This document shows positions 43,521 to 57,628 of a stretch of DNA of 64,000 nt, piece after piece. The stretch is from Lamellibrachia columna (taxonomy: Eukaryota; Annelida; Polychaeta; Sabellida; Siboglinidae), in assembly GCA_963662155.1 (NCBI GenBank), contig OY759263.1, forward strand, positions 9,845,081 through 9,909,080, written 5' to 3'. Every line of letters starts with the position of its first letter. The first letter of the stretch is position 1. Both the position numbers and the translations under genes were made by a program. Below the pieces are notes generated by a model that was not told the origin of the DNA, made no database searches, and worked only from the letters and a program-made list of their open reading frames with translations.

Positions 43521-44885
43521 TTAAGCTGAGGTTTTATACTTGTTTGCCACTTCTGACAGTTGTTGTATGAGCGTGCACAGTGAACACTGGAACCAGTTTG
43601 CATATACGTGGAAATGCGTCAGGTTCTTGTAGACTTCCTTCATGGCCTCTAGGTGGCGCCCAACCTTCACGCGCCAGATGATTTCAATTGCAACATTGCG
43701 TGTGTGAAATTCGGTCAGCCAGCGATTTGGTTGTCGCGAAGATGCGATCTTGTAACGGTGTTCGACAGCCCAGGTAGCGCCATCGTTATAAGATGGGTCT
43801 GTCATCACAAACATGTAGCCGGGACCGTCGTGTGTCTGTGTCTCAAGGTTGAGTGGCATTGAGCAGACGATGGTATCGGGGATCCGAAGTGGGCAGTGCA
43901 GCCAGCTGGTCCTGCTTCTGTGACACGCCAGTGTACGTGGCACATCTTTACATCCCACTGCATTTCCATTTGGAATCTGCCCGTTTGACTTTCCCTTGTT
44001 CTGGGCAAGCAAGTTACCGTTGATGGTTCCATTGTTGAGACCGTTGTTGCACTCGGGGTTATTGCTTACCAACGTTGAATTGGTTTTGTAATGACTGGGG
44101 TGGTTAGATCTGCTCTGGGTGGATTTCTTTGCAGTGTTGTTATGTGTGTGGAGATTAGGTGCATTGTGTGTATTGTCCGGCTGAGAGTTGGAGTCTTTGT
44201 CACAGTTCCTGTCTGTGTACTGCTCCGGGGCGCTACTGGAGTCAAGCAACTCTGGCGTGGTGTATGACATTGTCACATTGTTCATGTACACTGGGTCATT
44301 GTCCTTTGGTTGGTAATGGTCAGTCTGACCGGTGGCAACATTAGTGGGGTGATTTAAACCTCTCTGTGGAGGGGGCGATAGAGCCATCACCTGCACCTCT
44401 GCTGCTGTCTCAATGTCGCCCTCGTCAGTGTCATCATTGAGGGTGCGGACACTGGCGACAAGGGGGTTAGGAAGGGCACCGTAGAATTCAATGTCATCTT
44501 CAGTGACGCCAGCTGCGACACTCATCAGGCTGTCTGTGTCACTACCATTGCCGTTACTCTCTGACACCCAGTCGAGTAGCGATGTCACATCATGCTGCAT
44601 CCACTGCCCCCTGGTGGAGCGTTTCTCTGTCTCGTACTCCTCGCGGCTCTCGTTGATCCATGCGATGACCCACTCGCCCACCATGTAACGCCCACCACGA
44701 TTCAGCCACGTCTGAAGGTCGACGGTTGAGTCAGCGATGGCATCTGCGATCTCCTCCGCCAGGATTCCGCGCAGGAGCAGGTACCGCACCAGGTGGCGAG
44801 CACCGTTGTGCTCGTAGATTGGGAAAGCGAACATGCCGCTCTCGAATATGTCAAATAGTTCCCATTCCAGCTCTTCAGAAGACAT
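43521..44885 (-). CDS. Protein of unknown function, long single-exon ORF
   Basis: A 454-codon frame from the ATG at 44885 (MSSEELEWELF); another ATG lies eight codons upstream at 44909. A good acceptor on the minus strand (TTGTTCTTTGACAG, exon from 44974) suggests a 5' UTR intron. Residues about 1-85 look like a compact mostly helical domain (ARHLVRYLLLRGILAEEIAD, VDLQTWLNRGGRYMVGEWV). Residues about 110-320 are acidic then strongly Asn/Ser/His-rich and probably disordered. Residues about 335-454 look folded again, with VCSMPLNLETQTHDGPGYMF, NVAIEIIWRVKVGRHLEAMK and YANWFQCSLCTLIQQL. Coding-like composition and folded ends argue for a real gene. I do not recognise the family. Confidence 0.75.
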   Translation of the reverse strand: MSSEELEWELFDIFESGMFAFPIYEHNGARHLVRYLLLRGILAEEIADAIADSTVDLQTWLNRGGRYMVGEWVIAWINESREEYETEKRSTRGQWMQHDVTSLLDWVSESNGNGSDTDSLMSVAAGVTEDDIEFYGALPNPLVASVRTLNDDTDEGDIETAAEVQVMALSPPPQRGLNHPTNVATGQTDHYQPKDNDPVYMNNVTMSYTTPELLDSSSAPEQYTDRNCDKDSNSQPDNTHNAPNLHTHNNTAKKSTQSRSNHPSHYKTNSTLVSNNPECNNGLNNGTINGNLLAQNKGKSNGQIPNGNAVGCKDVPRTLACHRSRTSWLHCPLRIPDTIVCSMPLNLETQTHDGPGYMFVMTDPSYNDGATWAVEHRYKIASSRQPNRWLTEFHTRNVAIEIIWRVKVGRHLEAMKEVYKNLTHFHVYANWFQCSLCTLIQQLSEVANKYKTSA

Positions 44886-44974
44886 GACGACAATGGAGAG
44901 ACTTGTCATGCACGGCTTGACATGGAGGGGCACGTTGCTAGGAGCAGGTTACGATCTCCTGTGGATGTCATCCT

Positions 44975-46955
44975 CTGTCAAAGAACAATTGAAAAGCATT
45001 AGTTATTATGATGAATATACAGCGAAACCTCTGTATAGTGGTTGGCATTAGAACAAGGGCAATATGTTTATTGTAGAAAGGTGTATAGCTGGGGTGTTGC
45101 GAGCAGATTTAGCCTTGTGATGCATGTTTTAAAACTGGTTCATATTTTGTTAAAAAGATTTAAAAAGATTGTCATCCAAGGCAGAGGCCCAGATGCTGAT
45201 AGAAAGTGGACATTGGGTTTAGAGAGTCCAACAATTTTTCATTTATGTGTACAAAAAAGGACTGCAGTGCAAAATACTGTAGAGATAACATTTGAGCAAG
45301 GTAATAAAGTTAATGGTTGCGTATGAAAAGCTCATTGTTTTTGCTAAAACTGACATTCACCAAAGGATGTTCTATGCCAAACAGCACAATAATAAGAATT
45401 GTGTATATCTATTAGTTAGTTGATCCAATTAAATTAGTAAATTTTTCATAGATCTCAATTAATTATCTACATATTTTTTATTTTCAACTTATTCACAGTT
45501 GTTGATATTTGTTGTTCAGTTCCGCTAATTTTACCCACTGTTTCTAGTCATGTTTTGTTGGGGAGATGATTCTGTGTTGTTTTATACAATTGTTCGTCTT
45601 GTGTGCGTGCTGTTTTGACCAAAAAGTATGAATGCTAAATAGATGTACACATATCAAATATGGTTATCATATAGCTGGGCTTACAGCTTTATTGCCCCAT
45701 GTAAACTGTACAACACATCACTGCCATGTTGCTTGCAATATAATTACCATATTCGACCTCATAAGTATAAAGTATGCTTGAAAAAAAATTGGGCCATGGA
45801 AAATGTCAAGGAATCTGTTGTTATAACTTATAAGCATACACCAACAAAAATTTCTCTAGACAATAAACTGCTTAACTATAGCGGTGTCATTTAGTGACTA
45901 GTGTAGAACAATGGAAAAGTGGGGCCAACTGTTTAACACCAGATGGCGACACTTTATAGTTGTTCTATGCCTGTGATATTACAATAATTATGGAGCCTGC
46001 TGATTAAAAAAGGGGGTGTATGCTAATTAGCGCGTGTACGTTTAATATGTCGAACTGACATTGCATGTTATAATAAAATGGCATTGACCTTTTCTAATGA
46101 TGTAGCAATCACCTTTTTGCAGTGATGATATCGCTTCCTGTTGACCCAGCTTAACAAATATCTAGTGTGTGGCCGTGATACATGGAGTCTGTTAGTCTTG
46201 CTACAACATGACAGGGACTAAAACATAACTTTTGGACAATTGTATTATATTGACCAGGGCTGGTATATCTAACGGAAATGAGTTACATACTTTCAGAATG
46301 GTCCCTGGTAGCAGGACCTAATCTTTGTATAGATAAGAAGTAACCTATGATGGATAAAGCCCCAGTATAGGGTGTTCACAGCCGTTGGGTTCAAGTATGT
46401 ATGAAAGACCAACACATCCATTACATTCAGTCAAGAGTTGTAAACATGAAAGTCATTCCTGTGACATTCAGAGATTCACTAAGTGGTTCCACTTGTGCAA
46501 TGTTATTGTCATTAACCACAAGGTGGCACCACATTTATAACACATAATTTGCAATTTATTTATGTTTTAAGTTTCAGAAAACATGTTGTATGTCAATTTA
46601 CATTAGGGTCTCGGTGGTCGTTGTTCTCCTTTGATAAGACAAGTGTTTTATTCCTTTTTCAGGTTTAATATTTACTGACAGAAAATTGAGAAATATAATA
46701 TTTAATTGTCTATGCTTATTAGTAAAAAAAATCTGTTCAGCACATTGATTTGTGATCTTTTGAGCTATAATTTTTTTTATATTTTACTGACTATTAAACT
46801 AATATTGTTTCATCGAATGTAATGTCTATGATATTCTGCACTGCAATATTAGTTGAACTTTAGCGAAACAAGAGAGGCCACCTGACAAATTCATCCCACA
46901 TATTGTCATGTATATAATATTCAAATTGGTTTACGCTCATTCTTACTCGATGTTA
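44975..46955. other. Non-coding, no supportable gene
   Basis: AT-rich sequence upstream of the minus-strand gene. It should contain that gene's 5' UTR exon and promoter, but I cannot place them. Confidence 0.45.
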
Positions 46956-47275
46956 GATTGTAATGGTGTAATTTGTAATAAATTATAATTACAGTGTAAT
47001 TACAATTGTAATTGTTTTTTAGAACACTGTAATTGAGTTTTTATGAGGCCACTGGCCATTGCCACTAAACATGTCTAAAAATTAGCAATATTGATACACG
47101 TAATATTCCTTTATAAAAACATTTTTTTTTTCAACCTAAGAACTATTAATTTTTTTTATTTATATAGCATTGCCAGTGTAATTGATTTTTTTTTTCAGCA
47201 GTGTAATTGTAATAAAGAAATTGAAGTGATGTAATTAAGTTGTTATGATGCATTGTAATTGACAATTGTAATTAA
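46956..47275. repeat. TAATTACAATTG-rich degenerate repeat
   Basis: Dense TAATTACA/TGTAATTG words in both orientations. It may be a diverged relative of the CAATTCC-rich elements at 51826-52249 and 60844-61262. Confidence 0.4.
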
Positions 47276-47293
47276 TAATAATAACAAAAAGTC

Positions 47294-47419
<126 letters not shown>

Positions 47420-47638
47420 AAAATAAATATACACACATGTCATGCATTGAAAGTACATATAAAAAGGTTAAAATATATAATAAATATATATTGAATCCAA
47501 CCCTGTACAACTTATCAATTTAGCAAAGGTAGGTTTATCAATTCTAGAAATATGCCCTTTTGTGTGCCTGCGTCAACATGGTGATGTGAATCAACAACAG
47601 CAGTGGACACTATCAGACGTTTGGAATGTTCTTACACA

Positions 47639-47841
47639 GTCTAATGGCGTGTGTGGGTGGAGGGAGGTTGGTCAGTAGCATCCTGTTAGCCAGTAAGGTC
47701 TGGTCTCCAGATGACCAATCACATGACCCCATGCTGCATTTCTCACATATAACCAGTGCCACTTGTGATTACTTAGATACACTGGCAGACAGTATAGAGG
47801 CTGTGGTCAAATACTTACCCAGTCCCTTCCTCCACCCTGGG
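47639..47841 (+). other. Candidate exon with cyclin-like motif
   Basis: An open stretch reads LMACVGGGRLVSSILLASKVW, then SPDDQSHDPMLHFSHITSAT and SIEAVVKYLPSP. It sits between an acceptor-like TTCTTACACAG and a GTGAGG donor near 47852. LLASKVW is shared with cyclin-Y-type cyclin boxes, but the following conserved residues are absent. It could be a terminal exon neighbour of the gene ending at 62170, or chance. Confidence 0.2.
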
Positions 47842-48080
47842 GTAACATGGGGGGTGAGGTTATTTACATTTAATGAGTTATCTTTTCAGCTTGTTTACAT
47901 TGTCCATGTAAGAAGCGAACAAGAGAAGTGTCTAGCATGGTCACTGTTGGATTATTGTACAAATGTAACCCAAGTGTAATTGTAAAGATATTCATCACGG
48001 TGATTGTAACATATTAATCTTTTATTTGTTTTTTTTTCCACTCGGTTTAACTTTCTATGACTGACTATCGCTATCTTGCA

Positions 48081-48125
48081 CTAGTCAGTTTGATGAAGAC
48101 AGTTGTAAGCTGTCGAAATGTTACT
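48081..48125 (+). ncRNA. Hammerhead-ribozyme-like core motif (weak)
   Basis: TTGATGA is followed by a 5-bp stem (GACAG/CTGTC, 7-nt loop) and then GAAA. This is the order of the hammerhead CUGAUGA, stem II and GAAA core. The essential C3 is T here and stems I and III are not convincing, so at best it is a decayed copy such as those carried by Penelope-like elements. Confidence 0.25.
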
Positions 48126-50554
48126 CTAAAGAAAAAAGGTAAATTGACTGTAAGAAATGAGTAATAGATTAATATGTAACACAAGTATACATTATGCTTA
48201 CTACAGTCTTTTAAATAATAATCTAAGCAGGAGATTCAGAAGGGAGAAGCAAATTTTATGACTTGAAATTAACAGGAGCATTGTTTTAGCAGTTATTAGG
48301 AGCAGATATTATTACGTCTACACATGTACTGTTCAGTCTTTATGGCTGCAAAGCATAATAAAACTATTATATTTGATTGAACAAAAGTGGCGAAAGGCTG
48401 TGCCAGATACTGTACACGAAAAGGCAGATGTTACAAGCTTGAAAATGTGACTCAATTATTTATTTTAATAAGTAAGAGAATGTTTGTTTTACTCATATTT
48501 TCAATATTGATTAGGTTTAGGTTTCAGAGAACTAAAAATGTTGTCAACAAGTACAACTGCTTGGGTGTTAACAGTTGCACTGAGGGGAGATTTTTGTAAA
48601 TAACTTAACAAAGTAATTACAAATTCTTATGTTAGCTGATCAAAATCATAAGATATTCAAGGAGATAAATGTATGATACTTTTATGGTACTTCTGCTATG
48701 TTTTTGTAATTATATACTACACAGCAACTTCACCAGTCTCTAGTTGTTACAGGGGTCAGACCACAGTTGACCATCCTGTTTATTGTGTCACACGAATGTA
48801 GGGCGTATTAAATTGTGATATGTGAATTTAAACAATTCATATGAAGTGACATAAGTGCAGTTGTGCAGGCATATTCACATGTTTGCTTGTAGAAGCTATT
48901 GGCTGTGAAATAGTGCATTTTTGAGAGTTTAACAGGCGAATGGACTTATGGGAATTGTTCTGCTATGGGCCACATGAGCACTTGAATACATGGCTATTTT
49001 TGTGAAAATGTATGGGCATCGCATCGGGACATTTTAAAAGAGCTGCAGGTATGCGATTTTGACAAAACTTGGTCAGCATGTCAATGAGATGATGGCAGTT
49101 GCTGTGAATAATTTTCAGAATTTAATCATCTGGCATATTTAAGTTCAAAGTTAAACTAGTTTAGGTTGTTTCTAGCTAAGTTTTGCAGGTATTTTTAGGC
49201 AAGGCCACAACATCCTTGCTAGTCTAGTTGGCTAGTCCTCCTAGATGTGGCCTTGAATGTGTTTAGTTTGATAAGGTAGGTACATAAATGCCTTCTTTCA
49301 TCATTTGTGATTATCTACCTGACCTGAAGCATTTATGGTGTGCTTCTGGATGTTAATGGGGTACTTGAGCGGCATTCTGCAATGTACTAGGTCACTTAGT
49401 CTTCTTGATGGCTTCTGTTCAGTTTGAAGATCAGCTGCATTTTCCAGAAGAGTGTTTCTCTATCTCTTAAACAGCCTATGACATGGGTTTTGATCATATT
49501 CGAAGTAAACAATCTTGAACTAATTCATGTGGTAATTTGTTCGCGAATTAAATATGTAAATAGTTATATTTTAGAGAAGTTTGCCATTACCACCAGGAAA
49601 TGAAAGTTTTATTTGAGTGAGAGAGACCAGCGAAGGTCAGGAATTAGTTACATACAATTGTTCACAATACTATACATGTTTTCTATGCTTGTTCCAAGAT
49701 ACATATATTCTTCATCAAACATCCAAATAAGTTCCTCTGTATGGTTTGAAGGCTTCTTGTAGCCTCACCTCCTGCGACACGAACCCCCGCTGACATCACA
49801 AAATGGCATAACTGGATTAGAAGAACTAGCTGCAAGATCGCTACAATTTATCACATTTAATGATGAATAGATTGTTTGTGTGTTTAAAGTTGTAGATTAT
49901 ATTACTGTGAAGGTATTTTATTAGGCTAGAAGTTGCTTTTTCAAGCAGAATTAGAACTTGTATCAGCCATATCACTTGCACTTTAATCTCCAATGTTGAC
50001 TTCTTTTTTCTTTTGTTTACTGAAAGATGTTACATAACCTGATTGTGTGTGAGCATGTGCGAATGAGTGCTTGTGGGGAACACAGCTCCTTCTGTGAGCC
50101 GCAACTTGCCAGGAATGCAAAAGTTTCCTGATAAGAGGATCTGCTTCCAACCTGTCTGTTAATCTCTCCTGCAGCTGTAAATCTGTTAATCCCAACTGGA
50201 CATGGCTACAGTGGACAGATGCTGACCATGATTATAACCTTGTGTTAATGCCACTAGATGTATACCGTCTAGCTGGCTGCATCTTTCTAATAAAAAGCTC
50301 ACCTGGCCAGTGTGACATCGTACATATTCCAAGGGGCTTTGGCTTAAACATGCCCTCCAATTTTATTTTTTTGCTCCTCTCGTTTCAGATTTATTTCATA
50401 AAAAATGTAGCCTCCCTGTTATCCATTATGACACGAGAGCTCGATTGGACAAATTTTTGTACTGTACTGTACAGTCTGTACTATAGCGTAAAGCTGTTTA
50501 CACCTTTGCAAGTTAACCGATCAAATAATCAAAGTCAGTTCTTTCAACGATTTT
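48126..50554. other. Non-coding, no supportable gene
   Basis: No family signature or splice-flanked coding segment was recognised on either strand. Confidence 0.45.
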
Positions 50555-50795
50555 AACATATGTATGCCAGTTCTTTAATAGAATCGACTGCGCATATTAC
50601 CTGAACAGATTTGAGTATCAACAAACCTCATTCGTTATGGGCTAAATCATTTGAGGAGGGAGGTTAGAAACTGCTTCTTCAGTTAATTTAGCCCATAGAT
50701 CACAAATTAGGTTCAGTGATGTTAAGATCTGTAGTGTGCAAATAGTTTTAAGTAATATGCACAGTCAGTTCATAAAAGTGTGCATATTTTTTTTT
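50555..50795. mobile_element. Palindromic MITE-like element
   Basis: The left arm (CGACTGCGCATATTACCTGA and onward to GGGCTAAAT at about 50648) is mirrored by the right arm (ATTTAGCCC at about 50690 to GCATATTTTT near 50790). The centre is about 50670. It is related to 29945-30075. Confidence 0.65.
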
Positions 50796-51594
50796 TAAAG
50801 AAACAGATTTTTTTCCTGACTTTGACCGTTAGATCGGGGAACTTGCGAAAGTGAATAACCTCTGGTCACCACCTAGTTGTTTTTCCCGCAGAATTTTTTT
50901 GTACCCAGTCAAAAATAATTTAATAGTTAGTCTGAAAATTTCATCAAAATGAAGTAACACGTTAGCCCAAGTGAGCTGGTGTGTTGTAGTCGATATTTAA
51001 TAGGTTTGATTTGTTGTTGAATTATTATATAAGGAGGTGTGAGAAGAAACTAAATAAAGGAAACAATTTAAACATTATTGTCTTGTTTGTGTTATGGATG
51101 GATATAAAGTTATTTAGATTCCCAAGTAGTCTTGAGGAAATAGTTTTAACATTATTGTCTTGTCGGGACAAGGCTCACCGTTCATGTTATGATGGGTATT
51201 CAAGTTATTGAAGTTAATGAAGTTGTACCCTAATTAGTCATAAACTAGTGTGTACGCTCTGGTGTTGCTACGGCTTCACATCAATCCTCATCAGTGTGCC
51301 TAAGTTAGTTGTTCTTCACAACAATACTAGGCTTTAACGTAAGAAAGGTTCACCTGTCCCCTTCCAACATGCATCTTATCGATTCACTTGTCTTATTAAT
51401 ATTTATCAATAACTGTCTACTGTATACACCATATTCATGTAATGATGGTTTTATGCATTTTATGGCAAATTAATTTATATGGAATGAGCCGGTTTTAATT
51501 AGGCTATTCCGTATGTTAAATTCATCCAGTAGTAGATGGCCTTCCACGATGTCAGATCTATTGAAAATTTAACCACTTAAAAATAAATAAAATC

Positions 51595-51710
51595 GCAAAA
51601 ACCAAACCTACCTAATATCCACTATGACATGCTAGTTTGTTTGTGTAATTTTTATTTGTAGATTTTGGTGAAATCATCAGACAAACTGTTATTTGATGTT
51701 TTATCAAACC
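51595..51710 (+). repeat. Dispersed repeat, copy 2
   Basis: Same family as 29765-29872, aligned over about 100 bp by eye. Confidence 0.6.
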
Positions 51711-51825
51711 TTGATTGAAGTGAAAATGGAAAGACTGAAAACTAAAAAAGTTTACTCTGGAAAGTGTTTGCAAGTTTTATTATCTTATGTTGTAGCTATA
51801 AATTATGTGTAAATTTGACATTTTA

Positions 51826-52249
51826 CATTGTAATTTAAATACTCTGACACAAACTCAATTACATTATATAAATTCCAATTATACACTACTTCCAATTACA
51901 CGCCAATTCCAGTTAAACCTCAAAATACCAAATTAATACAATTATCAATTTCATATCGGAATAAAAGTATATGAACAGAACAACGATAGACATAATCAGT
52001 GCCAAAAAAATAACATATATTTTAGCAGAGCTATTTATTTATTTTCTCCATATTATGGTATATAATGGCCAAAAAATATATGATATACACGACATATTAT
52101 ATTTGATTGATTATTTGTAGCGATAATTAATGATGTATTTGAAAATACCAATTACATTTTCACCTATTCCAATTACTTTAAAAAAAAACAATTCCAGTTC
52201 TGGAATTGGAATGGGCATTTCAATTCCAATGTAATTGACCCCAAGTCTG
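51826..52249. mobile_element. CAATTCC-rich hAT-like non-autonomous element, copy 1
   Basis: The right end reads TGTAATTGACCCCAAGTCTG, the inverted form of the left end of copy 2 (CAGACTTGGGGTCAGTTACA at 60844). The interior shares AACATATATTTTA and an ACAGAACAACGATAGACATA block with copy 2. The left boundary is approximate. Confidence 0.6.
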
Positions 52250-55200
52250 CTCAGATATAGGCATGTAAGTGTTTAGGTAATTGTGGTTCTCTGCAAACAG
52301 GGTTGGGAGTGTACACACTTATCTGTGAACAGTTTTTGTATACTGTGTGTGTCATAGCTAGAGATAAGCTTCATGAGAACTCTGACAGATTTATTGATAC
52401 GATCTTGTTCAGTCTCTCAATGCATCACCAGTGTACTCTCTATTGAGTAATTTGATCATCAGTAATCTGTACTGTCATTGATAGAGTTATTGGAAGCCAC
52501 CATTGTGGGCTTTGTGAAAAAATTATACTACTATTTGTTGTTACTTGAGACAGTTGTGCGATGCTATCACTAGGGCTGTGATACTCATCAATGCATCTTT
52601 GAATCACAATACTTTTCCCACAATGCCATTCTGCAAAGTTAGAAAAACAAAAACAAAGTTGTGAAGCATTCATATCTCACTGTTGTTATCTTAGTGAAAT
52701 TACATCAATGCATTTATAATTAAATTTCATTTAAAAATCAAATGTTAATCAGTTACGAAACAGTTACTTGTATGATTTTACTAGTTTAATTGAAAAAAAA
52801 TATTAAACTGAAGCCTTTTATTTCTTTCTAAATATATTATTAAGATATTTTTGCAAGTATATTTTTTATCTATAAATCATTTATGATGATCACTGCATTC
52901 TTGTTGCTAGGCAAACATTCTTGTTGCTAGGCAAACATGTTTCATGTTACACTGTCCATTATACAAATATTACACTGTTCATTAGATAAATGTTACACTG
53001 TTCATTAGACAAAAATACACACTGTCTATTATACAAATGTCTCACCGTACATTATACCAATGTTACACTGTCCTTTATACAAATGTTACACCATTCATTA
53101 TACAAACGTTACGCTGTCCATTATACAAATGTTACACTGTCCTTTATACACATATCACAGTGTTCATTATATACATTTTACAATGCATAATTAACTATTT
53201 TCACCTTGCAGAATTATTGTGCTTTCTCATCTTACCTGAAGCTTGTCATTCTAAAGTCTTCATTAGTAAAGTCTCGGCCCCAAGCAGGGCAGATCTTGGC
53301 TAGCGTGTGTCTCCTAATCCTATCCTATCAGACTTCTTTATGTGGTACAGCAATATCCTAGTAACTTCAACATGTGAATGTGCCCAGCTTTGAGAATATA
53401 AAAGTAGGGTGAACGTTGCCTGACGTGAGCCACATCCATGCACTGTCCGTCGCGCCGCCTGCAGAGTGATGCACGGCTCTGACAGCGAGCAGCTTATACA
53501 CACGCTGTCCGTCAGCAGAGGTGGTGGTGGTGACTGATGGTGCTGCCATCTAGTGCCTGGTGGACAGCGTGGGAGGTGTTGGTCAGTCTTCTGAAGTAGA
53601 TGCCAGCCTACCTGTAGTGTCCCTTGGCCTTCCAGGAAAGATTGCCCAGTTCTCCCTGACTGTGGTTGGCAGAAGGCTGGCAGCAGATAAGATGTGGCAT
53701 TCCCTGCCTGGATACCAACAGTGCAGCTTATCTCTCTGATTGCTTTGTATATATGTGTGGGGATATAGTGTTTAGGAGGGGAAATGGGCTCTCAGGGTGT
53801 ACTGTACTCTATTGGTTGTGACCTCTTGGGGGTCAGCCTTAGTCATTACAGTTAAATCCCTCCTGGTCTGTTAAACTATACCTACTTTCCTGTTACAGTT
53901 GTAATGCCTTGTTTTCCATTACAATAATTTTGTTTTACTTACGTCACTTGGAGTTGTATAGTAATCTTGTGTCATTCTTCTTTAAACGTTTATAATTTAA
54001 AGCAGAGGTATTCAAATTATACCTTAACATTATTAAACAATATAATTGAACTTAGTAATCTAGAAAAAATGGTGGCCTGATCAATACAGCAATATAATCT
54101 TAAAATAATAAATAAATATTCATAGATAATAATAATAATAAATTAATTAAAATATATAATATAATATTCAAGTTAAGTTTGTTAAATATGGCTAACTAAC
54201 GTGAATAAGCCAAGCCAACTCTCCTTGAAACTGTTTTTAGTATCAACCTGCTAACAATTGGTCGCTGCACTGCGTCAGCTTCACCAGAGAAGAGCATCGC
54301 AAACTAAAAACAGATGGCAGTATTCAAGTCACTTCATCAGATTCAACTGACATGGAATTTCACCTTTCCTCCATTTTACATCAACATTATACATCTGACT
54401 TTTGTGTGGTCTGTGCAGCACCAGATTCACATCTGGCAGCTGTTATTACCAGATATCATAGGATATCACAGGTGATCCCTGGACATGCACTAATCAATTG
54501 CAGTATTGCCATGTTAATTAGAAGCAAACTCTCTCTCAAGTCACGGAATGCTAGGACTAGACAAAGCAAAAGCAATATTTCAGTGTCAATGCAATGTGTG
54601 CCTATTCGTATTGTTTATTACTTAGATTTTTTATTTGTGGAAAGTAGTCTGCAGTGTTTTAATTATTTTTTATAATTATCACTGTTGGAACTGCTAAAGA
54701 AACTGCCGTGAGGAGTAGTTATGCCGTGGGGTTTGTTACGAATTCACATATGAAATAAAAGTAGTTTGTCAACCCTTCAGACTTAGACACCTCACAGTGT
54801 ATGTTTCTTTGAAATATATGTGATGTCACTGCACACATGGCATTAAAGGTTTGCTCTTTTTTCTGGACCAAACTATTTTGGACTAAAATGTATTAATTGC
54901 TTTTATTATTTGTGTGAATATGGAATATATTTCCATAGAGTAGGCTGCTCTGCGGTGTTAGTGGTTATTGGCCTCTGGCAGCATGAATCAGAACGGTCGT
55001 TGTGGCAGTTTATTTACCTCAGTGTCGTTGTGTGTTGTTTTGTTCTAGCTGGGTGTCAGCATAGTTTCACTTCGAGTTAGTGTCAGAAAGGGAATGTACG
55101 GTGATTTTTTTTGGCAATTCGTACAAAACTATAAGTGATCTTTCGTGTAGCTAAAATGTCTTAATTCAAACTTATTGGACTATTATTTAAAATAAGGTTG

Positions 55201-55362
55201 ACATCCTTGTTCACTTGCCATTATAAATTGTACAAACAGGAATTTTAAAATGCAGAAGCTAAAAGAACTTGGGCTCCATTGTTCAAGCGACGAATGTTTT
55301 ACGGCCGGATATTGCGACAGTGACATGTCTCAGTATTTTATAACATTTCAGTAATGTCTATT
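52250..55362. other. Non-coding with degenerate repeats
   Basis: Holds a 20-bp duplication (ATTCTTGTTGCTAGGCAAAC) at 52898-52937. At 52945-53180 is a degenerate array of about nine 23-24-bp units built on TGTTACACTGTCCATTATAC. A somewhat GC-richer stretch at 53430-53740 has a 58-codon frame with no family match. Confidence 0.5.
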
Positions 55363-56435
55363 GGGGCATTCCATCTCAAATCAACCAAAATCAGAAAATC
55401 TTGTTGCGCTCATATTTTAGAATTTTTACCAATTTTCAAATTTTACCAATTAATCTGCATATCAAACCATACGGCTGTATTTCGAATAGTTTCTGAGTTA
55501 TAAGCATTTCAACTTTGGCTGATTCTGTCATTTTTGTAACTTTTCGGAAATCATGAAGATTTCTTGTTCTACTTAAAATACCAACAACTCAAAAACTATT
55601 TTGATTTAGCCTGTTTATTCACCATATGTAGATAATCACAGACATACTATAGTTCCACATATGTATATTAGATCTCCCACAATCTGCCATTGAAGTTGTG
55701 TGTTTTTATGTGTGAAATTGAGTGAAAGAGTAATTTTAAACCCACATTTCAACAATAAAAGATGTTAGAACACAAATGAATCGTAATTTTATAAATAGTA
55801 CACCTACATATGTAGGTATATGAGAAGTTTGAAGTTTCTGTCTTGATTACCTGGTAGTTTATGAGATACCAATCTCCAAAGTTGGTACATATTGAAACAT
55901 GGCCCATATTTAGCAGCCAAAAATGTTATGGCCATGGAACTAAAATTCAAATTTTTTTACAAAAGGCAGGTACAGTGCCTATTTAATGCACCAAATCCTA
56001 TGGCTGATTTTGCTATCTGTTCAATCTCTACTAAGAAAATTATGTACATGTTGTCAAATGCAAAACAAAATGTGAATACATAGTTCTAGATTATATGTAC
56101 CTGGGTCATTCCATGTACATTCAACCAAAGGTCAAAAAGTTGATGCCTCAGAATTTACCTAAATTGTAATCAATAATTAAGTGGCTATACGTGAGCACTT
56201 GTTACAAAGAACTAAGCATTTACATGCAAATTGTCACTGCAGTGCCCTAGTATAATATGAACAAAGCGTAAGGGCCCAAAATCTTACCCATTATTTTTTT
56301 ACATGTGTTCATGTGCCTCTAACTTGACAAGTTTTCAAGCTATGTAGCTGTCATTTGTTTTAGTTGTAGATATATTGGTACAGATTGTGAATGCCACATT
56401 CTAGAATGAGAGGTTTTTCTCTGAAAATTATTTCA

Positions 56436-57195
<760 letters not shown>

Positions 57196-57302
57196 ATAGT
57201 ACAACATCCAAATTGCAGTAGGTATTTACTTACTGTATTTTCACAATAGTTCAATCTTAAATGTTTTATATATTTTACGACTTCCAGCACCCAAAATGAG
57301 AA

Positions 57303-57628
57303 TGTGGGACAAGTTCTATGACCACAATGTGGGACAAGTCCTATGACCACAATGTGGGACAAGTACTATAACCACAATGTGGGACAAGTCCTATGACCAC
57401 AATGTGGGACAAGTTCTATGACCACAATGTGGGACAAGTCCTATGACCACAATGTGGGACAAATCCTATGACTACAATGTGGGACAAGTCCTATGACCAC
57501 AATGTGGGACAAGTCCTATTACCACAATGTGGGACAAGTCCTGTTACCACAATGTGGGACAAGTCCGATGACCACAATGTGGGATAAGTCATATTACCAC
57601 AATGTGGGACAAGTCCTATGACCACAAT
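57303..57628. repeat. 25-bp minisatellite, 13 copies
   Basis: The unit GTGGGACAAGTCCTATGACC plus ACAAT has scattered single-base variants. The right arm holds one copy in inverse orientation at about 57863-57893. Confidence 0.95.

Noticed and set aside
53548..53740. 58-codon frame reading SSEVDASLPVVSLGLPGKIA as a possible terminal exon
   Set aside because: Only a weak acceptor upstream, no family match and no phase partner found.
57303..57628. Second CRISPR-like regular repeat
   Set aside because: 25-bp units are head to tail without spacers and lie in a transposon arm.
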